From Jacaranda mimosifolia (lineage: Eukaryota > Streptophyta > Magnoliopsida > Lamiales > Bignoniaceae): a stretch of DNA of 64,000 bases. The stretch's first letter is position 1. Each line of letters starts with the position of its first letter. Both the position numbers and the translations under genes were made by a program. The DNA lies in the NCBI GenBank assembly GCA_018894105.1, contig CM032121.1, positions 40,332,230 through 40,396,229 of the forward strand, written 5' to 3'. The notes below the pieces were generated by a model that was given only the letters and a program-made list of their open reading frames with translations, ran no database searches and was not told the DNA's origin. Of the stretch, positions 59,872 to 64,000 are shown one piece after another.

Positions 59872-62800
59872 CTAGTTGACAACATCGAGCACCAGCTTTC
59901 GAGACTTGAGAACGGACCACTTCAACCGCCTGTAGTAACCAGCTTGAAGAAGGGCCAACGACAGAACAAATATCCACTTGAATCCCATCTGTGGAAGTGA
60001 TTTAGCATGGTAGAGCATGTTAAGATATGGGAAAGAATTCATTGTTATAGCTTTGTTGTATATGAGCAATGGCTTACCAGTTTTCTCTCTTCCATTTCGG
60101 GCTCTGCAGCCCAGGATAAAAATGTCACCACATCCTTTCCCATCTAGGAGAACAAAGCAGAAGATAAAAAACAAGATGAGCTAGATGATAAACTAAGGCA
60201 GGAGGCCCTAAACTTTTAACATATGTGTGCACAAAGCCACAAATATCGTGATCCTAAAATGTGAACAAGAATGATCACTGAACTTACCTGAGCTTCAGTT
60301 GCAGGAGTACCATCTTCGTACTCAACAGCACCATCATTAAGCATTTTAGGCATGGCTATAGCTCCACCAGGGAAGTAAGGATTATAATGCAATCCTTCAC
60401 GAATCTAAAGGAGGAAAATAATCCGCCTAGTTAGCACATCCACTGAATAAAACCAACTTGCACCCTAAAAGAAAATGCAACACTATTGAAAGAAATCATT
60501 AGTAATGTGAAGAAAAGTTTGGTCATTCAATGCCCTTGGCTCAGAGATTAAGGAAAATGAGTCCATACAATATCCCAGAGCTTATTTCACAAAAATAATG
60601 AAAAATTTATTGGAAACATAGACAATAATTTTGAAGAATACAATTAGCATCAATACATTACTCTGAATTGCAATGAATGAATCTAAAATGACCAGCAAGT
60701 CTAGAGTCTAAAAACCACTGGGCCAAATATAGGATTTGGCTTAATAAGGCACCAGTCTTTAGGTAGAAACTGACTCCATATGCATAACATATAATCTTTT
60801 CTGAGGAATGTTCCTGCATAGATTGATGGCACTCAATGATACTTGCCAATGACAGTGCATGGCCCTTCAGGAAAGTGAAGAAAAAGAGACCAAAAATCAG
60901 AATATGCAATCCGCATTAAGCAAGTTACAATAGCTGGATAATACTCTGAATCAGATAATGAGGGCTGGCACAATCACTACAGAAGAAGAAAGAAAACAGA
61001 TACAACAGAAAGGAAAGTAATAGGATTCACACTCAAGCTTCTTCTTCCCATCATGAAAGATTGCCCAAGATCTAGTACATTTTCGTACTAGTAAATACAT
61101 GTTACCATTAGACAAGGATTAGTTGTTACTGGCTATTACAAAAAGTCTAAACTAGGGTAGTCGTTTATCAAGTAAAATAAATGAAAGACCAGTCAGAAGA
61201 ACTTACTGAAACACCAGCAGGAGGATCATGGTATCCAGTTAGAAGGGCAAAAACATAATTTTGACCATTATGACGGGCCTAAGCAGAAAGAAAAGTGAAA
61301 TTAGCTGGAGACAGATAGAAATGACTTCCATTTTCTTTTTAAAGGAAAAAAAGGACTGGGTGGAAAGGCAGGAAATACTTTGGTGATAAGACTTAAATCT
61401 GGAGGATAGGCCCCTCCGTTTGCAAATCTAGCTGCTTGTTCATTTGCGTATGGCTGAGGAAAACGATCGCTCAGTTTTCCGGGACGTGTAAACATCTCTC
61501 CCTCATCATTAGGCCCATCAACCACCTCAATCTCAGCTGCCATAGCCTTAGTTTCCTCCTCTGTATATGCCACACCCACCAAGTCACGATATGAAATTAA
61601 GGACATGGAATGGCAGGAAGCACAAACTTGCTGGTAAACCTGGTGACCACGGCGAATCCTGTTTGAAATTTACCACAGTACATCAATACAACAATGGTGA
61701 AATGGTTGTGCAGTCCATCATTTTTATGCAAAACAAGAGCGTTATCTTTATTTTATGAATCCAAACATGAAAATATCTAGGTGTATAAATGGGGATAAAA
61801 CTTGACGACAAGGCAGAGAATGATTTGTATAATATTTCCTAGAAGCAGCTAACTACACAATTCAGGTTCAGAAACTCTTTGGAGAGTTCAACAAGAATGA
61901 CAAATTGATCAAATACAAAATGTGTAAAAGGAGACAAGTCTTGGAGAGTGGACTGTTCCAGGATCACATTCATATCTTCATTGTTACAATTTCAGAATCA
62001 GAAACAACTTATCCTCCAAAAATAAACTGGTACCACAGGGAGAATATTCATTGAGGCATAATGTCATGTCCAAAGTATAATTCCTGATGCCAATTAGACC
62101 CCAAGAATATTTGGAACAAGAAATGACAGGAACAGATGAAAGACATTGGAGTGGCCATAAAAATATAAAGCATTACTGTATATGGAGCTTAAGTTATCAG
62201 GAATCAATATGTGAGAAAAATGGAAATCAAATATGGAAATGGATTGATGATGTCAGATCCCAGACCAAGTAGCAAGTTGGCAATATATTACATAAACAAG
62301 AGCTGAGTATATATATCTGAAGATTAATCTTTCCATAATAAAGAACATATTAGAAAATACTAGATCAGCTAATAAGGAACTCACGAAGCATGGTCATATG
62401 AACTTAGAATGCCCTCGTGAGGCCAAGGATAGTTAGCGACATCCAGGCCATGTTCAGCCTCATCACAGGATGAGATTGTTGCAAAACTTAGCAGCCCTGA
62501 TACACCTGCTCCAAAGAGGGCCATTGCCCTCAAGGACTTCGTGGTGGTAGATCCAACTCCTTCATGCTCTTTCTTGGCTATAAGAGTCGACAAAACTGGA
62601 GAAGACTGAAAAGGAAAAAAATTGAAGTTGGTGTCATTTCTTTCCTCAGCAAAAGAATTAAGTTCATTTGACAATCCTGCAAACTGACGATCATGACCCA
62701 TAGTTTTACTCCATGAAATAAAAAATATGAATTGATTTCTCCTTCACTCATCAGATAAGAAAAACAATCAAATCCTAACATTTACCCACGAGGCATGAAA

Positions 62801-63087
62801 AATTATTAAAATAATATTTGGGGAAGATTAGAGGCGTGACTTGCATGCAACCCTTGCAGTGCAGATAGAGATTGTAATTCCACTTTGCTTGTATCAAATT
62901 TCATATGCTTCGCTTCTCTAGTTATAAGAAGATGCAGGATGTTTCCAAGGCATAAATCCAAACACTATTAATTAATAGAAGAAAAAACAGATTTCATAGA
63001 AAAGAAAATCAAGAATAGAAATTTTACAGTGGTTTGTGATCGAAGTCTCTCTCTCAGCAACCTGTGGATTGCTCTACCTCCAAACAT
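59872..63087 (-). CDS. CYC1: Mitochondrial cytochrome c1 (complex III), 7 exons, 310 aa
   Basis: The exons are 63028-63087, 62385-62605, 61379-61658, 61207-61278, 60288-60404, 60078-60143 and 59872-59988; total 933 bases including stop. The product is the haem-c subunit of the cytochrome bc1 complex, passing electrons from the Rieske protein to cytochrome c in the inner mitochondrial membrane. The N-terminus ([20 protein letters not shown]) is an Arg-rich presequence, followed by a hydrophobic sorting segment near residues 47-64. The haem site CASCH is at 106-110. The Met ligand lies in GGAIAMPK (Met229). Other hallmarks are [25 protein letters not shown] and the C-terminal anchor [19 protein letters not shown], followed by a basic [11 protein letters not shown] tail. 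Length matches plant cytochrome c1 (about 307 residues). No defect seen. Confidence 0.95.
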
Positions 63088-64000
63088 CTTAACTGAGCAG
63101 CCTGTTTTTTCAGAAAAGAAGAAGAAAAGGGGCAGACAATGAATATATGATGAGCAAAAGTTGTCAGAGTAGATAGTAGATACTGGAAAATGCGAAGCGT
63201 TTTTGCTCTCTTAAACCCACAAAAGAGAGAGAAGCACTTGTTAAACAAAAAATCATTCACATTCCATATAAATTAAGCTGGGAAAGGATTGGATAAATGC
63301 AGTGTTTTCAGATGGAATATCCGATCCTTTGAGCATAACATACAGAAATAAGAGATAGTTTTCTTCTTTAGAAGAGCAAATGCTGGGAGCCTCAACTCAT
63401 TAAGTTCATCAATTGTCGAAACTTCCGTTGCAATAAGTATGAGCAAAAAATTGCTTAAAGATGACTCCAACTTGTTGCCAACAGTGAAATGCTAAATGAG
63501 ATGGGAAGAGTACCCAACCAGAGTACAGGTGATATTTCTTCGACTTCATGGGTAATACAAGTCCAATTTTAAGTAGGGTTACAACTTTACATTTGCCATA
63601 AAAAATTTTAAAGCCTCTTCAGATGTGCAATACAATGTATACGTAATTGATTTTTTTCACTTCCTACTCTTTTCTATTTCACAAGCATGCAGCCCTATAC
63701 ATTAAAAGAGAGAGCACTACTTATATATTTCCAAAAATTGGATATAAGTATTAGAAAGTATGGTTTTTCAGCATTTCAGGATTGTGATGCAGCATGGGAT
63801 GACGTGAAGCACTGAACGACCTCTCTTTCTCATGAACTATGTTGCATAATTTCAATTTAGCAACCCATGATCTTGTTCTAGACTTCTAGATCTAATGCAA
63901 CTAATTCCAACATCAAATTCTGAGTCCCAACCTAGAAAGACGTCAACTATCATTGCCACCAATCTCATCTGATCACAGGTTGCTCCACACCATACATGTC
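63088..64000. other. 5' flank of the cytochrome c1 gene
   Basis: AT-rich, no coding frame with family resemblance. Should include the 5' UTR and promoter; no clear TATA box singled out. Confidence 0.5.

Noticed and set aside
59872..60174. Contiguous 100-codon frame at the cytochrome c1 3' end
   Set aside because: Joins the last exon with intron sequence; the spliced model reproduces the family C-terminus exactly.

Overview
The window is nuclear DNA from a flowering plant, most likely a eudicot. The evidence is GT-AG introns in most genes, AT-rich intergenic DNA packed with miniature inverted-repeat elements, and plant-only gene families (CLASSY, GTE bromodomain proteins, LHT transporters, DUF7950). 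The protein sequences would suit an asterid, but that is only an impression. I found no transposase, reverse transcriptase, viral gene or CRISPR array.

Layout. Bases 1-2049 are repeat-rich. A two-exon ankyrin-repeat gene lies at 2050-4686 (+). Bases 4.7-13.9 kb hold only mobile-element remnants and microsatellites. Two tandem lysine/histidine-type amino-acid transporter genes follow at 14043-18573 and 19868-22059 (both +), with the same exon structure. On the minus strand come a single-exon TLC-domain membrane protein (23520-24275) and a ten-exon bromodomain/NET GTE-type chromatin reader (25859-31504). Bases 32.4-38.6 kb are nested or abutting MITEs. A three-exon CLASSY-type SNF2 protein occupies 38594-41549 (-). 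Bases 41.6-51.4 kb hold a decayed organellar 23S rRNA fragment, MITEs and a tRNA-derived SINE. A DUF7950 gene lies at 51385-52257 (-), then another MITE-rich stretch. A seven-exon gene for mitochondrial cytochrome c1 (59872-63087, -) closes the window.

The genes are unrelated housekeeping or regulatory genes and form no operon-like unit. Themes are amino-acid import (LHT pair), chromatin and silencing (GTE reader of acetylated histones; CLASSY, a Pol IV/RNA-directed DNA methylation factor) and respiration (complex III).

The best accessory signals are transposon archaeology: two 113-bp SINEs with 15-17-bp target duplications, hAT-type MITEs with perfect 8-bp duplications (one with a paralogous empty site), eight or more Tourist-like MITEs flanked by 3-bp duplications, and two pairs of elements that abut or share target sites. 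I also flag a C17/G25 foldback inside a short GTE intron, a duplicated AT-hook module in the CLASSY protein, and an orphan exon-like segment downstream of cytochrome c1. Exon borders were placed by eye from splice consensus, reading frame and protein-family continuity; single-base errors are possible.
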